DNA of 64,000 nt from contig CM067369.1 of assembly GCA_034401795.1 (NCBI GenBank), positions 91,006,579-91,070,578 of the forward strand, read 5' to 3'. The DNA comes from Chaetoderma sp. LZ-2023a (Eukaryota > Mollusca > Caudofoveata > Chaetodermatida > Chaetodermatidae). The translations under genes and the position numbers were made by a program. Numbering within the stretch: position 1 is the first letter of the stretch; each line of letters begins with the position of its first letter. Under the pieces are notes generated by a model, which was not told where the DNA came from, did no database searches, and saw only the letters and a list, made by a program, of their open reading frames with translations. Shown piece by piece: positions 54,740 through 64,000 of the stretch.

Positions 54740-55260
54740 AGTGTGATGAACAGTTGTATGATATTTGAACTTTTGTCATCTTACAAACAACAATCGCATA
54801 GGTAACCCACATACAGAATTTGGTTGAATTACATCGAACATTTTGGGAGGAGATAGCGTGAGAGGCAGTTTTGGGGATATAGCGGATGGACAGACAGACG
54901 GACGGACGGACGGAGGCGATTCCAATATCCCCGACGGTTTCTTTCAAAACGTGGTAATAAGCAAAATTCTCATTCACAGCAAGTTTCATCGTTGTGTTAA
55001 AATTTCACGTGGAATTGTCATGGAAGCATGGATAGAAATAAAAATGAAAATTACTATTATACGCACCAACCCACGTCCGATGTAACAAAAATAAGGGAGA
55101 TAAATCGTGATGGGTTTTCAATATAAACCTATCAGGAGTGATCTCCCGTATTACTGATATATCGAAGCAGAGACGGTATGGTATGGGAGGCTCTGTCTGG
55201 CTGATTGACTCTCTCCAATTTTTAGAAATGTGTGTCATTATGCGAGTGTTTCTAAGCTAA
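54740..55260. repeat. Dispersed repeat with GGACGGAC block
   Basis: GGTAACCCACATACAGAATT and ATTCAACC-type phrases also occur, inverted, at 27.11-27.16 kb. ACAGACGGACGGACGGACGG at 54893. No gene. Confidence 0.5.
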
Positions 55261-55374
55261 TTATCTTGTAAAATTTGCTTTTGTTGTTGAATGATTGCGC
55301 GTGTACAACCTGCTTTCTGATTAATCAGATTATGAATTATGATTGGTGATGGACGATGGCAACGATAATTATGA

Positions 55375-55512
55375 CGACGACAATGTTGACGACGACGACG
55401 ACAATGATAATGAAGATGATAAATGATGCTTATATTAAATGGTGCTAATGATGATGATGATGATGATGAAGACGATGGTGGTGGTGATCGTGGTGGTGGC
55501 GGTGGTGATGGA
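55375..55512. repeat. GAC/GAT/GGT-rich degenerate triplet repeat
   Basis: CGACGACGACGACAATGAT, then GATGATGATGATGATGATGA and GGTGGTGGCGGTGGTGATGG. The Pro/Ser frame opposite is repeat-derived. Confidence 0.85.
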
Positions 55513-55719
55513 TTTTTTTTATTTAAACGTATTTTATTGTAACATGTATTTACAATGAAATTGGGCACAAGTTCTATCAACTTAGAGACGCCCTCTCCCT
55601 AAGAGAGGTGATGGTGATTATGGTGGAGGTGTGGTAGTTGTGATGGATAAAGAATTCTAACATACCTTCAACAAAGTTATCCCCTTTCTGCTGGATTGAC
55701 GCTTTACACCACACGCTCT

Positions 55720-55947
55720 TTAACCGTACGCTACATATACATAGCTGTACCCGGCGCTTTCTACCAGCATCTTACCACGGCTTTGGGTTCCACCTTCGAC
55801 AATCTCGTAGCTTTTCATCGCTGGGTCTTCGATTTCAAGATCTGCAGGTGTTGGATCCTGTAGACTGATCTCTTCGTGTCGCGATGGTGTTGATATGGAT
55901 GAATCCAACGCAAACGTAATGCGTGCGTCAGGTGACGCAGGTGGTGA

Positions 55948-56006
<59 letters not shown>

Positions 56007-56484
56007 CTGTTGCTGCTGGCGAAGCAGGCGGAGATGGTGATGCTGGCGAAGCAGGCGGAGATGGCGAAGATAGCGATGCTGGCGAAGCAAGCGGAAATGG
56101 CGAAGGAGACAGAGATGGCGATGACACTGACATCGGTGATGGTGGCGACGATGGCGGTGATGAAAATGCAGGAGCTGGTGGCGATGATGGAGGTGATGAT
56201 GGTGGTGAGGATAGCGCTTTACTATGAAAATTAGGGCAGAAGTCAGAGGCAGAACTGGTACCTGCAGCTTCAATGTAGGCTGCCATCTCTCGCATCTCTG
56301 CGAGGCGTGATGAATCCGCGTCGTGGCTTTTACATTCCTGACACTGCCAGTCCAATGGCTCTCCGTTGCGTACTGCATCCCTATATGCGGCTTGACTTAT
56401 ACCAGTGTTACAGATCCTGTGTTGCCATCTATCACATGATTCGCAGAGTAGACCTTGCTGTCTACTGCTCACTACACAAATCAA
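55720..56484 (-). CDS. PHD-like N-terminal module of the MULE gene
   Basis: 254 codons. Residues ~1-52 form a zinc-finger-like module (GLLCESCDRWQHRICNTG, LDWQCQECK), a PHD-type pattern common at the N-terminus of some mollusc MULE proteins. Residues ~95-160 are Ser/Pro repeats (SSPPSSPPSSPP, SPPASPASPSPPASP), followed by two poly-Ala runs coded by GCA/CTG repeats (55949-56015). An acidic tail (TPADLEIEDPAMKSYEIVEG) follows. The missing Cys pair before GLLCESC suggests the start lies upstream of 56484 or in another exon. Intact frame. Function inferred from neighbours on the same strand. Confidence 0.6.
55949..56015. repeat. (CTG)n tract inside coding frame
   Basis: About 21 CTG/TTG triplets. 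On the minus strand it reads as GCA, giving poly-Ala. The tandem GGCGAAGCAGGCGGAGATGG units next to it (56020-56100) code the Ser-Pro repeats. Confidence 0.9.
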
Positions 56485-57020
56485 CCATCTTAAGCTCTTA
56501 ACATTAATTTATTTACACGGAACTAAAACTGAACTAACATCACTTATAAACTTAGAACGTTATGCCGCGTTATCGAATAATACCACTTATAACTTTAGAT
56601 AGATTTGGAATACTTTGCTTAAGGTTTCTTGCATTATGTCACGTTATCGAAGTACAGAAAACATTTGTTAACGGAAATTATTTGATTTCTTTTTATACAC
56701 TATTTGGGAGATGTGTTGTTCAAATAGTAATTCTCAGCTTACAAATTGTTTTTGTTAAAACAACTACAGCTTCCGTATGCTATATTGTTTTTGCTTTTCG
56801 GATTCAAATGGTTAATAAGTTGAACAAACACCCAACCACCACAAGTAAGCCATACCTTTGTGGCGGTTACTTTTAAGGAAAGCACTACTTAATAGTAGTC
56901 GGTGATCTATGAAGGGGGCATGTGCCTAGTGATAACGGTACACAACGGATTAAATTTATTTTCACAATTAATATTCTATGATTCAATGTATGGTTACGTC
57001 AACCGTAGTCTGCTAATACA
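56485..57020. other. Spacer, nothing recognised
   Basis: AT-rich, with a plus frame 56562-56876 of hydrophobic character (LIVFCLR-rich) and no known family. Probably chance. Confidence 0.4.
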
Positions 57021-57164
57021 AGTGGTCAATATTGGCAATTGGTATAGTTGGTCATTAAATATAGTGGTCTATTAATACAGGTGGTCAATATTGGCAATTG
57101 ACATCTAGGTGGTCATTAAATATAGTGGTCTCCTAATACAGGTGGTCAATGTTGGCAATTCACC
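57021..57164. repeat. ~58 bp minisatellite, left block
   Basis: Units of GGTGGTCAATATTGGCAATT + TGGTCATTAAATATAGTGGT + CTATTAATACA. Two and a half copies before the P-family MITE interrupts the array. Confidence 0.8.
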
Positions 57165-57561
57165 TTTCCAGAGTACCCACCCATCATATGACGTCATAAT
57201 GAACTGCGTGATGTGTAGAACGACATCATAATGAATGACGTCATGAATAATGTCGATAAGTACGCCACGAACGCATATTTGAAGACGGTCTATGCGTTGT
57301 TGTACAAATTGTTTGCTTTTACTATGTAATAAATATTCTGTTGAATATTTTGAAACTAATTATTTGACTGGGCGCTGTTGCTGCCATAGACAGCAACAGC
57401 ACCCAGTCAACTTAGTTACAAAATATTCAACAGCTTCCCTGTATAGTTTTCAGCAAATTGATGGCTAGGGCATTCGGGGATCGATCAATCCCAACACGGC
57501 GAGGTGTGGGTGGAGCTTAGCTAGTGATGGGCGGGGCATAGCTAAACATGGAAAGGTCCAT
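57165..57561. mobile_element. P-family MITE inside the minisatellite
   Basis: Ends ACCTTTCC and GGAAAGGT are inverted. Contains the 57332-57433 palindrome (TGTTGAATATTTTGAAACTA with its near-complement, hairpin tip GCTGTTGCTGCCATAGACAG), TATGACGTCATAAT at 57188 and AATGACGTCATGAAT at 57235, and GATGGGCGGGGCATAGCTAA. The array unit is interrupted at GGCAATT and resumes TTGACATCTAGG. Confidence 0.85.
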
Positions 57562-57990
57562 TGACATCTAGGTGGTCATTAAATATATCGTGCATGGCCT
57601 CTTAATAGCCCCCCCCCCTTACAATGTTGGCAATTGGCATCTAGGTGGTCATTAAATGTATAGTGGTCTCTTAATACAGCTGGCCAATGTTGGCAATTGA
57701 CATCTAGGTGGTCGGTAGATACATGCGGTCAGAATAGGGTGATTCACATTGACAAGTTGCATTGCCGTATTAATTGGCAAAAGTGTTCAATAAATATTGT
57801 AGCCAGTGTTGGATGGACTACATTGGCAAGAGATATCAATTTGGCATATGTGGTCCCTTAATGAAAGTGATCCGTGTAGAGTGGAGCACACTGTCAAGTG
57901 GTATTATAATTGGTATAGGTGGCCTCTTAATACAAGTGGGCAGTGAAGAGTGGACCACATTCGGCAAGTGGCCGATAATATTGTTAGCTC
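57562..57990. repeat. ~58 bp minisatellite, right block
   Basis: ACATCTAGGTGGTCATTAAA and GGCAATTGACATCTAGG units, becoming degenerate after 57730 (GGTCCCTTAATGAAAGTGAT, GTGGCCTCTTAATACAAGTG). A run of ten C lies near 57609. Confidence 0.75.
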
Positions 57991-58019
57991 GTCCCAATCA
58001 CCAGCCCGCCGCGTTTTAT

Positions 58020-58175
58020 AAAGTCAACTCGTCTCATCTAGGAAAGTCAACTCGTCCTAAAATTATAGACCGACTCGTCAGTTTGGAAATAGGGACGAGT
58101 TGACTTATTCGTTTCGGACGACTTGACATTCCTAGATGGGACGAGTTGGGAGATGGGACGACTTGACTGGCATTC
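58020..58175. repeat. AACTCGTC inverted repeat cluster
   Basis: GTCAACTCGTCTCATCTAGG and GTCAACTCGTCCTAAA on the left; GGGACGAGTTGACTTATTCG and CCTAGATGGGACGAGTTG on the right. Together they make a foldback of ~60 bp arms. Related motifs at 43.9 and 50.1 kb. Confidence 0.65.
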
Positions 58176-58275
58176 CTAACCCAGCAGTGACAAAAGAAGA
58201 GGCGGACATAAATGCTATACAGGCCTGAGTCCATAGAATCATCCTAAGTAATCTTAAGTAAACAGCAGGGACTTC

Positions 58276-58866
58276 TTGCTAGTCGGGTGTATATATATAT
58301 ATAAGAGTCCTAGTAGTAATAGAGAAAATGTGGATGAGCTAGGAAATATTATTCGCAAGGTGAGCAACTTTACAAATGAATTCTCGCACTTCCTGAGTAT
58401 GGAGGATTTCAACTTTCCTAGCATTAACTGGGAAACTTGGACATCACATAATAGCACTGAGGGGGAGGCATTCATTGAATGCATTCGAGATGGATATTTG
58501 TATCAGCATGTGCTGAAGCCTACACGAGCAAAGAAAGACACCATCCCGAGTACACTAAATCTAATATTTACGAATGAAGAGTTGGTGACAGACATACAAT
58601 ACATGAGTCCATTAGGAGCTAGTGATCATAGCGTCTTAAGATTTAAGCATCATAGCCATGTTGAGGGAAGCCGATGCAAAGATGGCAAATGGAACTACTC
58701 CAAGGCTGATCACAAAGGGATGAGAAATATTTTGAATATAGATTGGACCATAGAGTAAGGAAATCTTGATTCTGCAGAAGCGCTGGGAAGATACATGGAT
58801 GTATATAATGAAGTGCAGGACAAGTATGTACCAAAGATGAGTCTCAAGGGCCGCAAGTTTGACAAA
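58276..58866 (+). pseudogene. CR1-C endonuclease, 5'-truncated
   Basis: Plus strand. Starts inside the endonuclease (MLVGCIYIYKSPSSNRENVD), then SMEDFNFPSINWE (usual GDFN is EDFN, a likely disabling change), STLNLIFTNEELV and SPLGASDHSVLRF. Ends IDWTIE and a stop. The N-terminal third is missing. Confidence 0.8.
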
Positions 58867-58910
58867 AATGGAGCAAAGGTGATCTAACAGGTGATATAAT
58901 CAAGAAGATC

Positions 58911-60967
58911 ATGAAGAAACACAGATGCTGGCAGATATTTATGGAGACATTAAGGGATGAATCTAAGCATAAGGAGTACAGCAAAAGAAGAAATCAGGTC
59001 CGAGGATTGGTAAGAAAAGCTAAGAGTGAGAAGGAAAAGAAGATAGCAAGAAAGGCCAAAACTGATCTAAAACTCTTTTGGAGATATGTAAACTCGAAAA
59101 GGCTTGCAAAAACTGGTATCGCTGAGCTCAAAACATCAGAAAATGGGGGAAACAAATTAGCAAAGACAGATAAGGCAAAAAAAAAGCAGAGGTTCAAGCT
59201 TATTTTGTTACAAGTGTCTTCACCATTGAACCAGAAGGAGATATACCTAAGTTAGCGTCTAAACTAGTGCGAAAAAATGTCACGATGAACCTTGGACAGT
59301 GGAAGAGGTGCAGAAACTCCTTGGAAGCATAGTGAAAAAAAAAGCCCCTGGATCAAACAATGTCCACCCAAATGTTGTTTTAGAATTTGAGGATATATTA
59401 GCTAAACCACTAATATTGGTTTTAACAAGTCATTAGCAGAAGGCAAAGTACCAGATATATGGAAAATGGCGAATGTCACGGCACTATTCAAGAAGGGAGA
59501 GAAGTCAGATCCTAGGAACTATAGGTCAGTGAGCCTAACATGTGTAGTCTGCAAGCTTTTGGAGAAGTTGGTCAGGATGAGAATCCTAGAACACATGTAC
59601 AGGAACGATCTGTTCAGTAGACAGCAATTTGGTTTCCTCTCCGGGAGATCTACAGGTTTACAATTGCTTAAAGTGATGGATGAGTGGACTAGTATCTTGG
59701 ATAGAGGAGGCTCGATCGACACCATTTACATGGATTTCATGAAGGCATTCGATACAGTGCCCAATTGTCGTCTACTAGGTGAATTAGAAAGTTATGGTAT
59801 TAGTGAGAAGATAATTGCATGGATAAGAAGTTTCCTGACAGGTCGAACGCAAAAGCTGGTGCCGAAAGGGATTGATTCAAGAAGCAGAGATGCTACTAGT
59901 GGAATCCCTCAGTGTAGTTTCCTAGGGTCAATACTCTTTGTCATCTATATAAATGACTTACCAGATATGGTGAATTTGACAGCTTATCTGTTTGCAGATT
60001 ACACAAAGCTTTACAGAGAGATAAAGAGCACACATAATGAGGAAGAGCTGCAGAAGGACCTTGACATGTTGCAGGAATGGACAGATACTTGGCTACTGGG
60101 ATTTCACCCTAATAAATGTAAACTCATGACCGTGTCAAGTGGGACGCAAGGTGAGGATAAAGGCAGGAAATACCACCTATACAACCACGCCAATGAGAAT
60201 GCGATACTGGAAGAAATAAACAAAAGAAGGATATAGGTGTGGTGGTGGACCAATGTCTTACATTCAGGCACCACATACAAGTACATGTCAACAAGGCAAA
60301 TGGTAGTATGGGTCTGATTCGAAGAAATTTCACATATTTAGATGAGGATATGTTTGTGTACCTATTCAAGGCACTAGCGAGGCCTCATCTCGAGTATGGA
60401 GTTAGTGTCTGGAGCCCACAGTTAAAAAGATGTTATGGCATTAGAAAATGTAGAACGGAGGGCAACCAGACAGGTACCATCTCTAAAGGAAATGGAATAT
60501 CCAAACAGACTGAGAAAGTTGGGTTACCAACACTTAAGTATAGAAGATTGAGAGGTGATGCCATTGAGGTGTTTAAGATATTAAAAGGGATATACGACAG
60601 TAAAGTCACTGCAGACATGCTGGAGCTGGCAACCTTTACACCAACAAGGGGTCACAAATTAAAGCTAGAAAAGAAGAGGTCCAGACTAGATTTAAGAAAA
60701 TATACGTTTACAAACATAGTGGTGAGAATGTGGAATTGTTTACCGGAAGAACTAATAAATGCTGAAAGTGTGTTTGCAATTGAGGTTGGGTTGGATGCTT
60801 TTTGGCAGAATCTCGAGGTGAAGTATGGTTTCACAGCAGACTACAAGTCGCCAGGAAGTCACATGAAAGGAAAGTTTAGGCTAAAGAAAAAAGAATGTGG
60901 AGTCGATAATACCATCCTAAGAAGTCCTAGGAAGTTCAGATATCCCATATCTCTGTCATCAAATTGA
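58911..60967 (+). pseudogene. CR1-C reverse transcriptase
   Basis: Continuation in several frames. Linker 58911-59255 (YSKRRNQVRGLVRKAKSEKE, FWRYVNSKRLAKTG); RT 59466-60236 with KKGEKSDPRNYRSVSLTCVV, FGFLSGRSTGLQLLKVMDEW, TIYMDFMKAFDTVPN, SGIPQCSFLGSILFVIYIND (usual Gly is Cys) and LFADYTKLY at 59988, where the second active-site Asp is Tyr. Thumb 60239-60967 with FKALARPHLEYGVSVWSP, YRRLRGDAIEVFKILKG and RMWNCLPEELINAESV. Frameshifts near 59250-59460 and 60237. Catalytically dead. Closest in wording to CR1-B. Confidence 0.85.
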
Positions 60968-60984
60968 GATTATCTCGAGGCAAC

Positions 60985-61125
60985 TCTGCTATGATCTGCT
61001 GTTCGCGTATAGAAAAGTAACAGACGAGGCTGACAGAGACCAGCTACAACAAGATATCGACAGTCTGATGACCTGGTCCAATCAATGGCAACTACCCTTC
61101 AACATTGAGAAGCGCAAAGGAAGCA
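60985..61125 (+). mobile_element. Second LINE fragment
   Basis: One frame reads AYRKVTDEADRDQLQQDIDS then LMTWSNQWQLPFNIEK, the segment just after the RT active site in CR1/jockey-type LINEs. Abuts the CR1-C end directly. Confidence 0.6.
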
Positions 61126-61689
61126 ATTTCGGTGAAATTCCAAACATTTCTGTACATATACTTTCTATTCATTTTGGAAACTGCTGCCATAAGCCGTTTC
61201 TGCACACATGTAGACAACTTTCAGCATTATTGTTTACATAATCTACACACATTTTACTTGTACTGACTGTGAAACAACTAGGCCTAGCCTTTGAAATCAG
61301 CAAGATAATGGTTAAAGCGAGGGTTTTTTTTATCCCAGTTTCCGCGAAACCTGACACCGTTTGGTATAGATCTAAAAAATAAATTAACACGTTTTCAAAA
61401 CAAGATAGAATTTCTGTTTTTCTTTGTAAATATAGAAACTTATTTACATGTATGAGCTGTACTGTAAAACCGCCGACTCGATGGTATAGAACACCTAAAA
61501 AATTATTATGTTTGCAAAACAAGACAGAATTTCTGTTTATGTTTTGTAAGTATATAAACTTATGTATGAGCTGTATAACGTAGCCTAAGCAGTCCAATCA
61601 TGAGCACATGTTTTAGCTAAAGCCGTCAGATATTGTAGAGCCGTGTCGTTATAATCAATTATGTCCTGGTAGGCTGACATCAGAGTCAA
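61126..61689. other. Spacer with a ~110 bp direct repeat
   Basis: AAACAAGACAGAATTTCTGT at 61517 and AAACAAGATAGAATTTCTGT at 61397 head two related blocks that also share TATAAACTTA/TAGAAACTTA and ATGAGCTGTA. No gene. Confidence 0.5.
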
Positions 61690-61870
61690 AATACGTAATG
61701 ACTGGCATAGCTATGTCCAACAGGAACGTTGGAAAGTCCTTCAGCTGTACACATTGAAGAGATTTACTATTTAATAAGCTGCTGCAGCACCCGGTCAAAT
61801 TAGTTCCAAAATATTCAACAGCTCACCTCTACAGTTACCGTGAAAAGGGGATTCTGGGAAGTCGTGAATC
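61690..61870. repeat. P-family MITE fragment
   Basis: One arm of the palindrome (GCAGCACCCGGTCAAATTAG, CCAAAATATTCAACAG) with family flanks. The opposite arm is deleted. Confidence 0.65.
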
Positions 61871-62149
61871 GGAGTATATAAATTGATTCTAATACCCGGA
61901 AAGAACGGACATAGCTTGGCTGGAAATGGATCCCACTTTTGAAATTGTCATGAACAAATTTGATCATTGAACGGCCAATACCACGTAGTAATGTGTGGTC
62001 CACCCAACATGGACCACTTGTAATAAGTGACCACATATTTTAGCAAGAGCAGTCAGATAGTTAGCTTTGCCCTCCCGGATGCATGTAGACCTAATCGCAA
62101 TGCACTGATTCTCTTACGAAATGAGGGCATACGTTATACAACCTGTCAC

Positions 62150-62405
62150 TCAAATATTTGACGTCATAATCAATTAAATGCCACAGGTAGGCTGACGTCA
62201 CAGTCAAAATATGTAATTAATGACGTAGCTATAGTTATCAGGAACATTGAAAAGTCCGTAGGTTGTGCGAATTGTATAACATTCTGTTGAATATTTTGAA
62301 ACTAATTTAACTGTGCTGCTGCTTAGTCAAATTAGTTTTAAAATATTAAACAGCTCACCTCAATAGTTACCATAGAAATGGGATTCTCGGAAGTCATGGT
62401 TGCTT
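62150..62405. repeat. P-family MITE copy
   Basis: TTGACGTCATAATCAATTAA at left, palindrome at 62283-62353 with a short tip (AACTGTGCTGCTGCTTAGTC), right flank GGGATTCTCGGAAGTCATGG. Shares flanks with 61690-61870. Confidence 0.7.
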
Positions 62406-62689
62406 CATTTCTTGATTACCAATTTGAGTCTCCGCAGCAGATAAGTAATCAATTATGGTATGATGAGGCGCAAATCTTTTAACCTGTTCCAGTACATGAG
62501 CCAAAACGGCCAGAATCTGATTATGATCGCCAATACACGGACAACGGCGGACTCATACACCTCACCATGAACCACTTCGGCCTGATAGGCCATATCCACC
62601 ACAATACATACCTTCACGACACCCATCACATTCACCACCTCCTTCCGCATTCGTACCGACCTGACCATACATGCCACCAGGATTTGCGC

Positions 62690-63720
62690 CAATTGTTCCT
62701 ACACATGCTGGGAAAAGAATCATCCTCGCCCTCCCACCTTACCCCCTGAATTTAGTGGGGAGGGCGATTGGGAGAATTATCTGTGCCAGTTTGAAATAAT
62801 CTCCCGAACCTACCGTTGGACCGACCAACAGATGGGAGAATACCGTACAGGCAAGTTGTCAGGTAAGACGCTACAAGTCCTGGCCAATCTCGCATCAGCC
62901 ACCACACCCACGTATACCATACTCGAAGGCAGTCTCTCTGAACGGTTTGGTGACACAGCTCTTGGGGACATTTCCAAGTAAAAGTAGACATTTTTAGCCA
63001 TTTACTGTTGAAAAACTTGCGGCGCCGTCCTCTCAAGACTTCCCCAGTTCTCGAGCTGAAGCTGGTCGCTGGTTACATGGTTCTATCACAAAACTAATGT
63101 AGGAGTAAACCACCTACAACTGGACACCTTTATCGACACCTTAAGCATGGAGCCCACTCTAAAGGAGAACCTATTTCTATTGGAGCATGGCAGTCTCCAA
63201 ACTCTGACTGCCACTGCTGTCAATATAGTAAACGTCCTACAACGGGAAAAGAATGCGCAGTGCCATTGGAATCATCCAATAAATATGGTGGAACAGACAC
63301 CAACCACCACAGCGCCAAACAGCACTAGTCTCTCGGCCGCACCAGCCACGGCACTTACACATGACACCACCACCGAACCAAGACCAGCAGACTGGTGAGC
63401 ACCAAAAGGGCAGAGGCCTCCTAATAACGACCCAGTCGAAACAACAACAATAACAATTACAAACAGCAAACAAATACAATGTTGGAAGAAATTACCAGTC
63501 AAATGGCGTCTCTTACCAACCTACTCACAACAAACACCACCACAGTGACAGTGCACTCTGCACGCACCAACACACAACCTGAGACCTGTTTTGAATGCGG
63601 TAAGTCAGGCCATTGGAAGGAACATTGCCCGAAACGGCGACCCTCTAACCCTGCCATCCCTGGCTGCACCATGCAACAATTCAACCAGGCGGGACGTTAA
63701 ACTAATAAGTGTACCGAACA
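62690..63720 (+). pseudogene. Ty3/gypsy-like gag
   Basis: Plus strand. PEFSGEGDWENYLCQFEI then RWTDQQMGEYRTGKLSGKTL and SLSERFGDTAL form a retrotransposon gag core. After shifts near 62980-63140, 63147-63398 continues (MEPTLKENLFLLEHGSLQTL), and 63479-63700 carries a CCHC zinc knuckle (CFECGKSGHWKEHC). Pro/Thr-rich linkers follow to about 63920. No protease or RT is seen before the window ends, so the class is judged from gag only. At least two frameshifts: non-functional. Confidence 0.7.
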
Positions 63721-64000
63721 CAGAGTCAACTCAGTGCCCTTTCTCCCATCTCGGCTCAACACCGGCCACTGGCCAAAACTCCATTCAGAACAACACGCAC
63801 ACTTCGCCTAATCCATTCACTCACAATCCATTTACGCACCCGGCTTTGCCTGCACCATTATCCATTGCCAAAAATACTGACGCCTACTTCTGTGACTTCA
63901 GCACCGTCTGTTCCCGCCCAAGCTGAGATCACTAATCCCTCTTTCCTATGTAGGACTGCAGTGGTTAGCACATTTATATTTGTACCACGACCAGTCAATA

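Noticed and set aside
55895-56234. Poly-Ala/Gly-Asp and poly-Leu plus frames
   Set aside because: Repeat-driven frames opposite the minus-strand PHD-like reading frame.

Overview
This is eukaryotic nuclear DNA from an animal, most likely a bivalve mollusc. The taxonomic hint is inference. Two copies of a repeat beginning with a 'GAGGCCC...GGGCC..TCACCTGG' block and ending 'CCAGGTGAGCTAAAAA' (about 20.6-21.2 kb and 22.4-23.3 kb) resemble a repeat I know from bivalve genomes. DIRS, Penelope, CR1, Tx1/L1 and MULE relics side by side fit that setting. I found no confidently recognisable host gene, no structural RNA gene and nothing prokaryotic. Nearly everything that can be named is a mobile element, a fossil of one, or a simple repeat.

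Layout. 0-7 kb is AT-rich and holds six copies of a ~230 bp hairpin MITE (here called H), one copy of a second palindromic family (P), a 1.4 kb foldback and a short perfect-arm palindrome. 7.1-21.7 kb is a nest of two DIRS-type tyrosine-recombinase retrotransposons, both coded on the minus strand. A young element of 7,019 bp (10,767-17,785) sits inside the gag gene of an older, decayed one (about 7.1-10.766 plus 17.786-21.719 kb). The young element has gag, RT-RNase H and recombinase frames, ~150 bp inverted terminal repeats that match over about 145 bp, and an internal complementary region that reproduces its own joined ends. The old one is further split by a ~1.3 kb insertion with a 7 bp target duplication. 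22-28 kb holds the bivalve repeat, a Penelope-like fragment between inverted repeats, P palindromes and the 3' tail of a CR1-like LINE.

28.3-36.9 kb holds a plus-strand L1/Tx1-type LINE whose ORF1 and ORF2 are 3.9 kb apart. The gap carries H hairpins and a nine-copy 73 bp tandem array. 37-49.7 kb has a tRNA-derived SINE and two minus-strand CR1-type LINEs (CR1-A about 38-42 kb, CR1-B 44.4-49.1 kb). CR1-B and its flanks carry six copies of a small hairpin whose loop is conserved while its stem sequence changes yet stays complementary. 52.3-56.5 kb is a minus-strand MULE (Mutator-like) transposase gene in pieces: a PHD-like N-terminus with Ser-Pro and poly-Ala tracts, the DDE core, and the C-terminus, interrupted by microsatellites. 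57-64 kb has a ~58 bp minisatellite split by a P-family MITE, a third CR1-type LINE (plus strand), two more P copies and a Ty3/gypsy-like gag.

How they relate: the autonomous elements (DIRS, LINEs, MULE, Penelope, gypsy) are mostly dead. The exceptions at sequence level are the young DIRS gag and RT frames, and even this element has lost the recombinase segment that carries the nucleophilic tyrosine. Short palindromic families (H, P and the small CR1-B hairpin) are the recurring non-coding theme.
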